Notes under the pieces: model-generated
Databases searched by the model: none
Seen by the model: only the letters and a program-made list of their open reading frames with translations
Told to the model about the DNA's origin: nothing
Shown: positions 42,501 to 53,806 of the stretch, piece by piece
How positions within the stretch are numbered: the stretch's first letter is position 1
Layout of the letters: each line of letters starts with the position of its first letter
From: Diadema setosum
Taxonomy: Eukaryota > Echinodermata > Echinoidea > Diadematoida > Diadematidae
Length of the DNA stretch: 64,000 nt
Reading direction: 5' to 3'
Assembly (NCBI GenBank): GCA_033980235.1
Contig: CM067059.1
Span: 19,974,100 to 20,038,099, forward strand
Position numbers and translations under genes: made by a program

Positions 42501-45500
42501 TATCATCATCACTTCATCTTGGGATTTTACAGTTTTGGATTTATGATGCCATAGCTAATGATATTTTATATATGTTATTCATGAACTGTTATATATGCTT
42601 CCTTTCCTTTCTTATTTTTCTTTCTTTCTTTCTTCTCTCTACCGCTGATCCTCCCTTTATATATATGTATATATATTTTTTTTTCCTGGCAAGTTGACGT
42701 ACAACTATAATGATTATATTTATTAACATTATCATATTTCAGAATCTGGGAAATGACTTTGTGCAATATTGGTGGACTTAGAAAGAAACTTATATGATAT
42801 GATGATATAATCACTGATATCGTTTCTGTATGTGTTGATTTGTTTGCTGTGTTGTTTTCAGTGCGAGTTGGTTTGGGTTTCAGTTTATTACGGGCTGACG
42901 GGGGGCTGATATTGGGAAGAAACAACAGAGAAGGTTTTTGAAGTTTTTAACATCATGCCAATGGAGTCCGTTTTTATGCAACGTTTTTATACAATACACA
43001 TTGTTCTTTTAAGTTTAATTTTGCATACATGTCCGGTTATTTATTTATTTGTCAAGTGCTATTCCGTGTTGTTCTTTTTTATGTATAATTGTATTTGTTA
43101 TGCTTTGACATTTATATGTGAAAATCCCACGATGAGGTTCCTGTAATGCTTTTTATCGGACGAATAAAAATGAATTGAATTCTTGGAAACAGCATATAGA
43201 TTGTATATGCCGCACTATTTCCAGTAACATAGGTGTAATTAATAAAGTAAAGTTTTGTTTTTCTCTTGAAAAGTTGCTAATATTATATTCAACGTTAAGT
43301 TTACCTCATTTAGCGTATGGAATTAGAGTATGGGGAAATACACATTCAACTTATTTGGATAGATTATTTTTGTTACAAAAAAAAAAAGCACTTCGAGTCA
43401 AATATTCCCATACAGACGGATTATTTGTGGAGAATAAGGTTTTGAAAGTAAGGGATTTGTGTTATTACTACCTTGGTCAATTTATGTACAGTTTGTATAA
43501 TGATTCACTTCCTTTAGTTTTTGAAAATATGTTTAATAAGAATGAAAATATTCATAAATACCCCACTCGTCAAACAGATGAGTATCATTTGCCCCTTACC
43601 CGAACTCTATTTTACAAAATCCACATTTATCTACAGTGGCCCAAAATTTTGGAATTCCCTTGAGAAAAATATAAAAGATTCCATTAGTTTGAAATCATTC
43701 TCTAGTAATTTAGAGAAATATTTGATCAGCTCATAATATTATATACCCCATGATTACTACTAGTAGTTTGACTGTTTGGAATTGTTGTTCTTTTTTCTTC
43801 ACCCTGCATCGAGAATGCTGACCTGCCCTTCGCCCTCTCTACTCCGCCCTCTCCCCCTCCCTCTCTCTCCCTCTTTCCCTACTCTCTTCTGTGTGTGCAC
43901 AATGTATGTGGATGCATACATGTGTGTGTACGTGCGTGTGTGTGCGTATGTGTATGTGTGTGTGCTTGCGTGTATGTCTATGTGTATGTCTATGTGTATG
44001 TGTATGTGTATGTGTATACAAAAATGTGAAAGCGTATACGTCATGTAACCATCCGATTCGATTGAATGAAAACTGTATACATGTACTTTCAATAATTAGC
44101 TTGTACGGTACATGTATCGTTGTATTGTGTTATAAAGTCATATATAATCAATGTATTGTAGTAATGTAACGTGTAAGTGAGGGGACTGCAATCTACAAGT
44201 TCTCTTTTTAGCAGCCCCTCAATTTTCATTTCCATGAAGTTCTTTTAAAAACCAATATGTATTATTATGTTCCAATGTATGTAATCATGTCAAAGTGTAT
44301 TACCTGTGTTTGATTGGAAATGAAAATAAAAAAAAAAAAACATCACATGCGTGAAATGAAATAATACAGTATTAACAACTAACAGAATAAACAATAACAC
44401 AACAACACTCATGATTTATGCATTTCGCAGGCAGAAAATATTGGTATTGATAGTATTATGACTTCATGGTTTGGGAATTGGTTTGTTTTTGTTTAGCTCA
44501 TGCTCTTGTAAAGCGTAATCAGAAGCCTCTTGGGTAGGTAGGAGGGGATGGTGTTGTCGATGTTGTTGTTGTTGTTGTTGTTGTTGTTGACTGCCATTTC
44601 CTGTTTCATGTGACAGATTTCGACATGCGTGTACTGAGTAGTTGAAAGGTTGTGGGTATAGAATTGCTAGTCATGACAATTAAAGGGGATGGGTAGTAAC
44701 TGAATCAGTGGGAATCAGTGGCAATGCTGGGGGATGATTGTTCCAGTCCTTGTGGGATTCATTTAAAAATACATTATGTATCTATTGCTGTGTGAAAATT
44801 ATTTGCTCCAGAATGGTCTCATAATTATTCAAGTAGGCCTAATGAGCAGTTTAATCGCCCCGTCACTGTGCAGGCATGCTTACCTGGAAACATAATGTAT
44901 TCTATTATCAGCTTCACGCTGAACTCCTGGGTACTATTAACTATTAATCTTGCTGTGATCATATATTTCCCCTGATATCGACATTTAAATGGGATTTATG
45001 AGAAATTTAGTCAGTATAATTTGCTTATAATGATTTGACACTATAGGCACCACACATGCATTTCTTCTTTCCCCCCTCATGTTCCTCTCTTTGTAAATAC
45101 CCCCTTCCCCCCCCCCCCCGCAACTCATCATTTAAACCATTTGCAAGCATATAGATTGTGTGCACGGGGGTTGCAACGATTTTCAAGCTTGTTGCAATTC
45201 CTTTGCGTGTTCGTTACCTTGAATAATGTAGCTCTCTTAGAGTTGTATACTATTTCTGTAACTGCTTCTTATCAATGTATACTTATCGTATATATTCTGT
45301 CTTGGCTATATGAGATGTACTTGCATACATTTTGTATGCACTCCTATTTTGTGAACACGCATGAAATCTTGAATAAATAATAAATAAATAAAATTAAACT
45401 ACACATTACTTGAATATGAGACCATTCTGAAGCAAATAATTTTCACACAGCAATAGATACATGATGTACTCTTAAATGAATCTCGCAAGGATTGGAACAA

Positions 45501-48500
45501 TAATTATCCCCCAGCATTCCCACTGATCAGTTATTCGCCATCCCCTTTAGGTCTACCCTTTTTTTGCCCTTTGCAGCCCCGTTAATACACACTCCACCTT
45601 CTCACTTATGCTTTCTTTCTGTTTTTATACTTAGTTTTGCTTCTTTGTCGTGTTGAATTGAAATTGCTTTGTGACTGTAATTGTATAGAAACGTTATCTG
45701 AAATACCGCATAGATAACACTAAATAACTATCATCATTCAAATGATTTTGTGGAAAGGTACGGCCTCTGATATTCAAGACCCCGATATACTAAAAAAAAA
45801 AATAATAATGACCGTTTATTGTTATGATTCATCTGAAGTTGCTTTTACTGATTAACCATGCAGTGTAGATAACAAGAAGTAGCAGATGACAGCACATCAC
45901 GTATTAACTCAGTTCTAAAACAGAATATCCTCTCATGTTAGAAACCAAGTAGAGAAAGTAATTTAATGGACATCAGTGATCCATGCAGACATTACATTTT
46001 CATTGATTCTGGTTTTCTATATGATTTACCTCTTCAGAGATTGCCCGTGTGTGATGGGGCTCGAAGCCGCAACATCCCCCGATGTAACGCACGCCGAGTT
46101 CATACGCTGCACGAGCATACTTGTGCACGTCGACACGTGTTAACACACGCGGTTCCAGGGCTGATATGGAGGACAAAAGTCCAAATGACACAATATGCAG
46201 AATTAAACTTTAATTGAAATAAATATATAAATAGCAAATAAATAAATGCATGAACAAAAACACATTTAACATCACTGAATGAATTATCTTGTCTTCTTTG
46301 TTATTTACTGGTATATAGGTTTCAACGTAATTCATGTCATCTTCTTTTCGATATACATGTTTAAAGACGTAAAGTTCTCGAGTAAAGCATAATCATGATT
46401 ATACATGCTGAGTATTTTTCTCTCTCTGTTCTTTTCCCCTAACAGGGTGTGAGTCGTTATACCGAAGGTTCCTTTAATCCGAAAATGAAATAAGGTTTAT
46501 TAATCCGAAGGTACGTTATTACGTAGAACACACAAATTCCGTGTACTAGGTTTTCATAAATCCGACAGTGAAATACGTGCGGGGTTCGTTAATCCAAACA
46601 TTGATCTGTGGCGTTATTCTGAAGGTTCGTTATTCCGAAGAGTCGTTAATCTAAGTAATTTATGAGATTAAAGATGCGTACTTATGAAGTTTCGGAATTA
46701 CGAATTTCCCTTCGTTTTCGGATTAACAACCCTTCGGAATAACGAATTTTCGGAATAACGAACCTTCGGAATAACGAACCTTATTCAATTTTCGAATTAA
46801 CGAACATTTGGAATAACAAGCTGTAACCAACGTTTGGCTTCGTACATGCTCGGACAGAGATACCCTTGCCTCACCGTAGGGAAACTCTGGAAGCTTCATG
46901 TATCCCTCGGGAGGCTCTCCCGCGAGTTCCTGAGTGTGGAAGCCTCCGGGCTGCATGATGAGGTGGGCCTTTAGTCCGGCAGCCTGCAGACCTTCTTTCA
47001 TCATGCCAATGGTCTCGAGTGCAATGGTAGGATCGAAGCAGCAGTTAATTCCCACTACGTCAGCACCTGTTGGAGTGTAACATGCAGCCAGTTTCACATA
47101 TCATGAGACGTCTTGGCAATGGGGAACTGTATTAATTCGTGTTAGAGTCGCAGATAAAAGACACCAATCGATCAAATATATCTGAGATTGTTACGCATAT
47201 TATCGTTATGATGATGATGATAATAATAATAATGATAATAAAAATGGTAATAATAATAGTAATATCACCATTATCTAACATGATTGTGTTTCGACATAAA
47301 ATGAGCGCAATAAGGTAGCAAATGCTGGTAAAGTGTAGGCTGCAAGATTAGTTTTGTGTGATGCAAGTGTGATGTACATTTGGATGTCTGTCACCTGCAC
47401 ATCTGCTAAAAATAATGTTTCATTTCACTGCCTTAGAAATTTTTGAAAATCTTCGCCGAATCATTTGGTATATGCGTTGAAGCGGACACACCTTGAGTGA
47501 CCTTATTTGTCATAAATATTGTATAGAGTAGTTGAGGTTAACGCCTGTCAAAAAGTTTGATTTGTTTTATTCATCATTTTCAATCGTGCTTTCTAGTTCA
47601 GACGGTGAAGACGCATTATCGTGCCAGCGAAAGTTTCCCAAAGTCTGCAAACACGGCAAAGGTTGGCATGTCTCACTGACCTGCCTTCGCCAGTCTGACG
47701 GCTGAGTCGGCTGGCTTCACGCCCATCTCATCACCAGCTATACAAATCCTCATCATACACACTACGGGTAGGCCGTAAGTCTTCATCACTTCAATGGCCC
47801 ACTCGGCTTCCTCCGTGTGACCGAAGAACTGAACAGAGTGAATAAAGAAGGAATATGCAATGGTTTTAGCTCATGAATTATAGCATTTGTGTGGCAAAGA
47901 GAGTATAAAAACAACATCTTTGACAAAATAGCTCCCTTTTACCATCCGCATACCTATCAAGTTAATATCTGGAAACGAAAACAATCTACTGTATTTATAT
48001 GCCAGGATCATGTACGTGTATAGCAGTATTTCACTACATCGGAAATCACTCGAGACAGATTAACATAAAAACAAAAAACATAAAAAAAAAACATTGCTAC
48101 CTCTCCGATGAGGATGTCGACTTTCTTGCGACTGAAGACATCACACTGCTGTCGAAACTGATTCTGGACGACATCCTTTCCTTTCCCGGCTTCGTAGGCG
48201 ACTACGGGACACAGACTACCTGCCACCAGGGCGTCTCCCTCATCAGCCACCTCTCTCGCTAGATCGCAGGCCCGCTCGTTCAGATCCTCCCACTGTTACG
48301 TCAGATCAGATATAGGGTAACAATTTGATTACTCTCTTCATTTTTAGTTTTGCTCTCGAAAATTCTCCTTCATAAACTTTTTATTAAATCACCAACGTGC
48401 ATTCAATGAAAGTTCTTTAGCAAAGGAATATTTTTGGACACCTATACATTGTACGTTAGTTTGTTTGAAAGTCACAGAATCTTACTGAAATAGATATGTT

Positions 48501-49710
48501 TGTAAACCTCGATCTTTGTATAAACCTATTTACTTCTGGTAACAATCTGGGGGTAGCAATGTCGTTTATGTGAATGCCAGTTTGCTATCTAAATCCGCCT
48601 ATGAATCTTCATTGAAAGTATACGGATATCGATATGTACACTAATTGTCTGAAAACACCAAACTTATTCCTTGATATATGAAACGATATCATGTAGCGTA
48701 AGGCCTATACACGTAGGGCCTATACGTATTAATGATAATGAAATAATTACACTTCTCAGAAAATGTAATTAGACTTGAACACTGAAATATCAATTTGTGT
48801 GAAAATGTCAATATCCTTCATTAATGTGTCTAATTTTCACTTAAAAAGTAATCTGTCAATTTATGCAAATATTTTATCTCACTGGTTCCCAACATCATGT
48901 TCCCTATCAGTCGCTAAACACGTTTTCTAAAGACTATAGATAAAGTTAAGAAAAGAGGTTTTGCTCTCATTACATTAATGTCGACAGCATTTGTAGCCGA
49001 CGGTGTTTTGCCTTCAATCGAGTCCTCCGAGCCGTAAAACGTAAATGTCTGCAGGACGTCTGCTCCGGCTCTCAGGAACTCGCGATGAAGTTGTTTGACT
49101 AAACGGCATAAATACACAGTAGTTATAATGTTACCTCATAGAACTATGTTTGTCTCAGCTGTAAAAACTTCTTCATAATTCTTCTTATTCATCGCATGTC
49201 ACATAGTCCTTGTAACGACTTCTAATGTTGATATTTAATAAAAAAAAACTGCATTGTACAGAGTAAAAAACATATCGAATATCATAGAGAGATTATGAGT
49301 AATGTAAAAATCTTGTCAAATGATTTACAGCATATGTTAAGTAAAAGCAGGGAGGTGATTTTGTCTCACCTCCCTGGTAAAAGTTAACGACACTAATGTT
49401 CAATGTAAAAGAATATTTCAAAGCTGTAACATTTGACTTGATGTGATGTTCTGACTTATCTGCAACATAATTATATGTAATTATATTGTTTGATTGACTC
49501 TCTATCTGTATATAATTTGATATTTATAATTCATGAATATCATTATGTTCCATGCAATTTCATGATGTATAAATCCAAGTAAAACTACAGCATAATATTC
49601 TTGTACAACAGTTCTTGTACAAGAGAGAGAAAGTGATTATAATAATGATAATGATTATGATAATAATGATAATAATTATAAAATGCTTAACAATAATAAT
49701 AATAATAACG

Positions 49711-49755
<45 letters not shown>

Positions 49756-50519
49756 TCTTCTTTATCCAGAAGATCTTCTTTAGTGTTGCCACTGCTCTAC
49801 CAGAGAGCCCTGCCATTATCATCAGGGCCGGCAGAACTGGGGCGAGGGAGCACGCCTCCCACTTTTTTTTTTTTTTTTGCACCATACAAAGCAATACGTA
49901 AGGTGTCACCACTTTGCCCCTCCCCCCCCCCCCCCCCCCCACACACACACTTTTTTTTTTAACCCCGGAAGTGCGTAAGTGACACTAAAAAGAAAAAGAT
50001 AGAAACCTTAAAGTGTGAACGAGGTAAGGCCTTTGTTTTGCGATGAAGACTTTTTTTCTTGTTATCTGATGAATCCCGATAGTGGCACCAGAAGTCTGAA
50101 GTGTCCCCACCCCACTTTTGAAATAGTGGCGCCTGCCATGATTATTACACTAGTGTTGCCAGATATTTAACACCTTGGTAGAGAGGGACATAGTGAGTAC
50201 AAGCTTCTTGTCCAAAGACGAAAGCACTGGGCGGGAATTGAACACAGGTAAGTACAAAAATTAGATAAGAAAAGTTTAAATAAATAAAAACATGAATAAA
50301 CGTGGGTGAGTCCCTCTTAAATCTTCAATACCCTCGTTCTTTCTCAGGGGCGCCTATCTCGTTCCCCTCCTCACCAGCGTCCGGATACTGGATGACGGCC
50401 TCTGGAGTCCAGGCACCTGCCAGGGCATAGCCCCGCTTCTCCATGGTCATTAACATGCTGCCATCTCCTACCACTGGTCCGGCATCCAGCCGCTCCAACA
50501 AAGTCTTCTTGGTCGACAT
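39487..50519 (-). CDS. BHMT: BHMT paralogue B, complete, 8 coding exons, 368 aa
   Basis: Second BHMT-family copy, same strand and same eight-exon plan as copy A. Exons: 50375-50519, 48974-49098, 48101-48292, 47681-47828, 46875-47066, 46030-46160, 41018-41112, 39487-39565 (1107 nt). All junctions are GT-AG and in phase. Motifs: EKRGY and [31 protein letters not shown], Glu154 followed by Phe155, INCCFDP (Cys212), LPEFPYG, and GGCCGFEP (Cys297/Cys298). Like copy A it has a short C-terminus, ending RAELK. It is about 11 kb long against 23 kb for copy A. Copy A begins about 15.6 kb downstream of its stop. The TAA stop lies inside an AATAAA hexamer. The short tail and the Phe at the Tyr160 position are shared with copy A, so they predate the duplication. 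Confidence 0.93.
39855..40752. mobile_element. Foldback element, ~0.9 kb, in BHMT-B intron 7
   Basis: CAGAGCGTATAAAAGAAAAAGG pairs with CCTTTTTCATACGCACTG. Inner pairs include GGAGGGCTACCATTT, ATTGATACCTAATTATG, AACTTGGAAAAAGTGCA-type and CCAAGTTATCG blocks. The centre is near 40300. No coding capacity. Confidence 0.85.
41018..41112 (-). CDS. BHMT: BHMT-B exon 7 (divergent)
   Basis: This 95-nt exon encodes [20 protein letters not shown] and on to FKSERS, plus two bases. The acceptor is TTATAG|CTC and the donor is GCAG|GTAATT. Length and phase equal copy A exon 7, and LxxERG matches human LAPERG. Sequence similarity to copy A is low here. Confidence 0.8.
42076..43178 (+). mobile_element. Insertion inside the LINE, probably another retroelement 3' end
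   Basis: The LINE reading stops after AAGCGTTCTTTCAACAG and resumes at TCTTGGAAACAGCATATAG. The 1.1 kb between ends in GAATAAAAATGAATTGAAT, a short-repeat tail like those of CR1/L2-type elements. It has no recognised domain. Confidence 0.6.
43900..44032. repeat. (TG)n/(TATG)n low-complexity tract
   Basis: GTGTGTGCG and TATGTG repeats run for about 130 bp in the LINE 3' UTR. The C/V-rich frames over it are artefacts. Confidence 0.9.
44680..45550. mobile_element. Palindromic MITE with TTAA, family 3, 871 bp
   Basis: TTAA-AGGGGATGGGTAGTAAC at the left mirrors GTTATTCGCCATCCCCT-TTAG at the right (one base off TTAA). The arms share GGGGGATGATTGTTCCA, TCTATTGCTGTGTGAAAATT and AGAATGGTCTCAT. The centre (about 44850-45405) is unpaired and contains a C-run. 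It lies in BHMT-B intron 6. Confidence 0.85.
46030..46160 (-). CDS. BHMT: BHMT-B exon 6
   Basis: This exon encodes [20 protein letters not shown], then [20 protein letters not shown] and ISEE. The acceptor is ATCAG|CC and the donor is GAG|GTAAAT. GGCC carries zinc ligands Cys297 and Cys298. Confidence 0.95.
46451..46825. mobile_element. Foldback of CGTTATTCCGAAGGTTCGTTAA-type repeats
   Basis: The left half has GTTATACCGAAGGTTCC, ATCCGAAGGTACGTTATTACG and TTCGTTATTCCGAAG; the right half has CTTCGGAATAACGAA three times. It ends about 50 bp from the splice donor of BHMT-B exon 5. Confidence 0.75.
46875..47066 (-). CDS. BHMT: BHMT-B exon 5
   Basis: This exon encodes the stretch from [20 protein letters not shown] to [10 protein letters not shown]. 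The acceptor is CAACAG|GT and the donor is TACG|GTGAGG. It contains zinc ligand Cys212. A foldback repeat abuts its donor side. Confidence 0.95.
47681..47828 (-). CDS. BHMT: BHMT-B exon 4
   Basis: This exon encodes residues 155-203, from [19 protein letters not shown] to DSAVRLAKA, plus one base. The acceptor is TTCAG|TTC and the donor is GCAG|GTCAGT. Phe replaces the human Tyr160 here as in copy A. Confidence 0.94.
48101..48292 (-). CDS. BHMT: BHMT-B exon 3
   Basis: This exon encodes residues 91-154, from [20 protein letters not shown] to KKVDILIGE. The acceptor is AACAG|TGG and the donor is GAG|GTAGCA. It is the same 192-nt exon as in copy A. Confidence 0.95.
48974..49098 (-). CDS. BHMT: BHMT-B exon 2
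   Basis: This exon encodes residues 49-90: [17 protein letters not shown], then TFTFYGSED, ending NAVDIN. The acceptor is GTTTAG|TC and the donor is AAT|GTAATG. Length and phases equal copy A exon 2. Confidence 0.93.
49638..49755. repeat. (AAT)n microsatellite
   Basis: ATAATGATA and AATAATAAT repeats run about 115 bp in BHMT-B intron 1. Confidence 0.95.
50375..50519 (-). CDS. BHMT: BHMT-B exon 1
   Basis: This exon encodes residues 1-48, starting [20 protein letters not shown] and ending [12 protein letters not shown]. The donor is GCTG|GTGAGG in phase 1. Its 145-nt length equals that of copy A exon 1. An acceptor-like CTTGACTAG ends at 50553, suggesting a separate 5' untranslated exon. Confidence 0.94.
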
Positions 50520-50595
50520 TGCGTCTTCTTCTCTATAGGCTCACGGTAACAACTAGTCAAGAGAAAGAATGTTAGAATAAGAAACAAAAATAAAT

Positions 50596-50780
50596 CAAGA
50601 GACCCAGGAGGTCTTAGGCTCACCTGAGTATCGCAAATTCACCTATTGTTGCAGACTTAGGGATCTTTTGATGACAACTATAGGAGGGCATGTGTTTTCA
50701 AACATCAGATCAAAATTTGAAAACTGGTAGCCAATCAAGTCGCTCCTGGACACACAAGGGAGCAACCCCTGGATTTGCCA
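50596..50780. repeat. 5'-end fragment of the 8462-9547 element
   Basis: It begins CAAGAGACCCAGGAGGTCTT then GGCTCACCTGAGTATCGCAA, matching the start of the intron 4 element, and includes GGGAGCAACCCCTGGATTTG. It lies about 80 bp upstream of the BHMT-B start codon. Confidence 0.7.
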
Positions 50781-51123
50781 TCCAACGATTCCCAACAAAA
50801 TGCTGAAAGCTCTCTCTCTCTATAAGGATACACATTAATGTTCAGCCGATTTCGTAGACTGTATGAATATTGTTTAAGCTAATGTTAAATACGATCACGA
50901 GTAACAAAAGAGAAAACCTAGTCGCTCATCTTGAAAACAAGCACATGCCGTCCTACATTGGGAGTGTGAAAGGGAGTGTGCTATAGCCCTAGAGTCCCCC
51001 TTCCGTCCACACACACACTCACAAGGCGGTCATACACATAATGTAAACAATATTTTACACACTTATTGCTCTTCAAAAAGAAATGCACCTATTATGTTTT
51101 GAAGGGTTAGGGGCAAAGGGAAG

Positions 51124-51296
51124 ATCAGGGCCCCATTTTATAGAAAATGTTAGGATGGCAACTCTTGCTGGAATGGCAACTTCTAATAGCAACAGCCAAT
51201 CAGGAGGCTGGATTCTTGTCGTTACCATGACAATTGCCATCCCAGCAAGAGCTGCTCTCATATCAACTTTGTATGAAATGGGACCCAGGAGTATAC
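51124..51296. mobile_element. Small palindromic MITE
   Basis: AGGGCCCCATTTTATAGAAA pairs with TTTGTATGAAATGGGACCC. The inner pair is GGATGGCAACTCTTGCTGG with CCAGCAAGAGCTGCTC. About 170 bp. Confidence 0.7.
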
Positions 51297-51413
51297 AGAA
51301 GGGGGTGTTCTTATCAGATGACCTTTGATTTCCTCACAAGTTGGCCTGCTACTCCCCCCCCCCCCCCACCAACACAAGGAAAGGAAAAGATGGCATAATT
51401 ATTAAAAATACAC

Positions 51414-51447
<34 letters not shown>

Positions 51448-52597
51448 TAGCTGGCACGTATACTACTAGTAGTAGTCCAAATTGACACATAGGGCCAATG
51501 TCAACATCATCAGCAATAGTCTGGGTGCCAAAGCCACTTTTTGGGCCTAACCTTGTTTTACCGTCCACCCAATGTTTTTTGATGGTTTTACCCTATTTCG
51601 AGGGTGCTGAATCCGAATCTGGATGATGCAACTCTTGCATCCTTGAGGGTTTTGAGATATTCAAGATGGCCGCCAAAATGGCCGCCCAAACCGGAAATTC
51701 CCACGTATTTTCTTCTAAATGGTAAGAAATTGAAAACATTTTGATGGTTTTATCCTGTTTGGAGGGTGCTGAATCCGAATCTTGATGATACAACTCCTGC
51801 ATCCTTGAGGATTTTGAGATATTCAAGATGGCCGCCAAAATGGCCGCCAAAACCGGAAATTCTCACGTATTTCATTCTCAATGGTGAGAAATTGAAAACA
51901 CTTGATGGTTTTACCCTATTTCGAGGGTGCTAAATCCAAATCTGGATGATGCAACTCTTAAATCCTTGAGGATTTTGAGATACTCAAGATGGCCGCCAAA
52001 CTGGCCGCTGAAATACGGCCGCCAAACTGGCCGCTGAAATACGGCCGCCAATAATTTAAAACCAGATATTCCGATGTATTTCCTTCTAAATGGTGAGAAA
52101 TTGAAAACAATTGATGGTTTTCCCCTGTTTTGAGGGTGCTGAATCCGAATCTGGATGATGCAACTCCTGCATCCTTGAGGATTTTGAGATATTCAAGATG
52201 GCCGTCAAAATGGTCGTCAAAACCGGAAATTCTCACGTATTTCATTCTCAGTGGTTCAAAATTGAGAACAATTGATGGTTCTATCCTATTCCGATTTCAA
52301 AATGGCCGCCAAAAGCGGAAATTTCCACGTATATCAATTTTAATGTTTCGCAATTGAGAACAATTTTATTGATGATTCTACCTATTTCGATCACTGTGCT
52401 GAATGCGAATCTGGACGAAACCACCCTTGCATCATTGAGAGTTTGGAGATATACAAGATATCCGCCAAAATGCTCGCCAGAATGATGAGAAATTGACAAC
52501 AATTGATGGTTTTACCCTGTTTCAGGTTTTCGTCGATGGCAAAATCTAAACCAAACCATACTCTGCTGATAAACGAACGCATATTGTACATCCCTGT

Positions 52598-52864
52598 TTG
52601 AGCTTGCTGTACAGTGAAACCAGCTTTACCGGATATCTTGGAGTTTGTACAATATACAGCTGTGCCAGGAATGAATCCTGCAGGACTACAGATGCGGTTG
52701 AATATTTGAAAGATTACACTGTTTCATTTACATATCATGGATATGTTTTGAACACTAACAATCAGTGGTCAAGACATACCCATCTCAATCATTATTGTGA
52801 TAGTGATGTAGAGAAGTTTACTGAGATTCCCAATACAATATGTATTGCCTGTTTTAATCCATGA
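52598..52864 (+). other. Open frame in the unpaired centre of the 4.7-kb foldback
   Basis: This 88-codon frame starts MSLLYSETSFTGYLGVCTIY and ends NTICIACFNP. Its composition is balanced, with eight or so cysteines and aromatic residues spread along it, unlike the repeat-derived frames nearby. I do not recognise it. It could be a captured host exon, part of a transposon protein, or chance. Confidence 0.25.
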
Positions 52865-53013
52865 ACAGTTTTAATCGTTTCATCCATGAACACTCACATT
52901 GGTTAATTGGTTTATATTGGTGGTCTTGATGACATTGTTGAAGACAAGAGTTGGACATTTTTATAGTTCTGCTTTAAAATTTTCTTCAATATGATGCATA
53001 TATAATAATAATA

Positions 53014-53014
<1 letters not shown>

Positions 53015-53063
<49 letters not shown>

Positions 53064-53076
53064 ATATATATATATG
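53015..53076. repeat. (TA)n microsatellite
   Basis: A TA tract of about 60 bp with one ATTA interruption. Confidence 0.95.
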
Positions 53077-53745
53077 ACAGTGCACCTCAAACGAACATAA
53101 AGTCGCACACAATGATTTTGCGTGAGGACTGAAAATAAGTGAAATGGGTCAACCTCGCCGAACTTGACTTTTTCATCTTTTCTGAAAGAGCCGGTCGTCT
53201 TTTACATTATGCTAAAATTTGGTATCATAAAACGGGCAGGAAAGTGTGTTTTTTTTTAGCAGTTTATCTCGAACATTTTTGGTAGAATAGTGTGATTAGG
53301 TGTGTCTTTAGAATCCCTTTTTCATTTCTGAAACACCTTGTCCACATTCTTCACTTTCAACTCTAATAACTTTTGAAAGGATAGTGCTACTGCTTTGAAA
53401 GTTGGCATTGATTATGGACAGAATGTGTTAATGAGGTATAAATAATTTCACTTTAATCTGATAATCCCTTCATTGTTGTTACTCTGGTGGTTTGCTTCCT
53501 GTTTTTTGTCCCATTCATCGCACAGCCAGCACGGTTTGGTAAAGATTAAGCGCTTGAATAGACACTGTACTTCAGAGCCATACTTTTCCTGAGTTTGTGC
53601 TTTCTTTCCATATTTAGATAGGTTAGGGGAGTCCATTTGCTTTGAGTTATACATCATTTTAAAGCTAAAAGTCTGCTCTTTCAGAATATGGTCTTAACTA
53701 AAAATTCATGTCTGGCGACTTTTTGTTTGTTTTGAGGTGCAGGGT

Positions 53746-53805
<60 letters not shown>
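53746..53805. repeat. (CA)n(TA)n microsatellite
   Basis: A short CACACA run passes into a TA tract to about 53804. Confidence 0.95.

Positions 53806-53806
<1 letters not shown>

Larger units (their letters stand above)
41555..44340 (+). pseudogene. Broken non-LTR retrotransposon (LINE), 3' part
   Basis: Reverse transcriptase remains read across several frames: [10 protein letters not shown] (41573), [10 protein letters not shown], then [20 protein letters not shown] (41634-41822), FADDSYLF (the catalytic FADD, near 41812), and [10 protein letters not shown] with VRFLGVTVD (41874-42074). The 3' part (43175-43663, then 43521-43736 in another frame) includes [20 protein letters not shown] and ends [10 protein letters not shown] 3' UTR follows and ends in a poly(A) tract at 44328-44340. 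The motifs fit the Jockey/CR1/L2 group. Frameshifts and an inserted segment (about 42076-43178) break it. Plus strand, in BHMT-B intron 6, opposite to the gene. Confidence 0.85.
47067..50374. other. BHMT-B introns 1-4, no other gene seen
   Basis: Between the BHMT-B exons the only marked features are short GATGAT/AAT runs near 47205-47270, an (AAT)n/(AAC)n tract at 49640-49755, a T-run near 49863 and a C-run near 49925. These introns are short and transposon-poor compared with those of copy A. Confidence 0.6.

Noticed and set aside
43799..44092. HTHTHTH/CVCVC-rich frames
   Set aside because: Translation of a (TG)n tract in the LINE 3' UTR.
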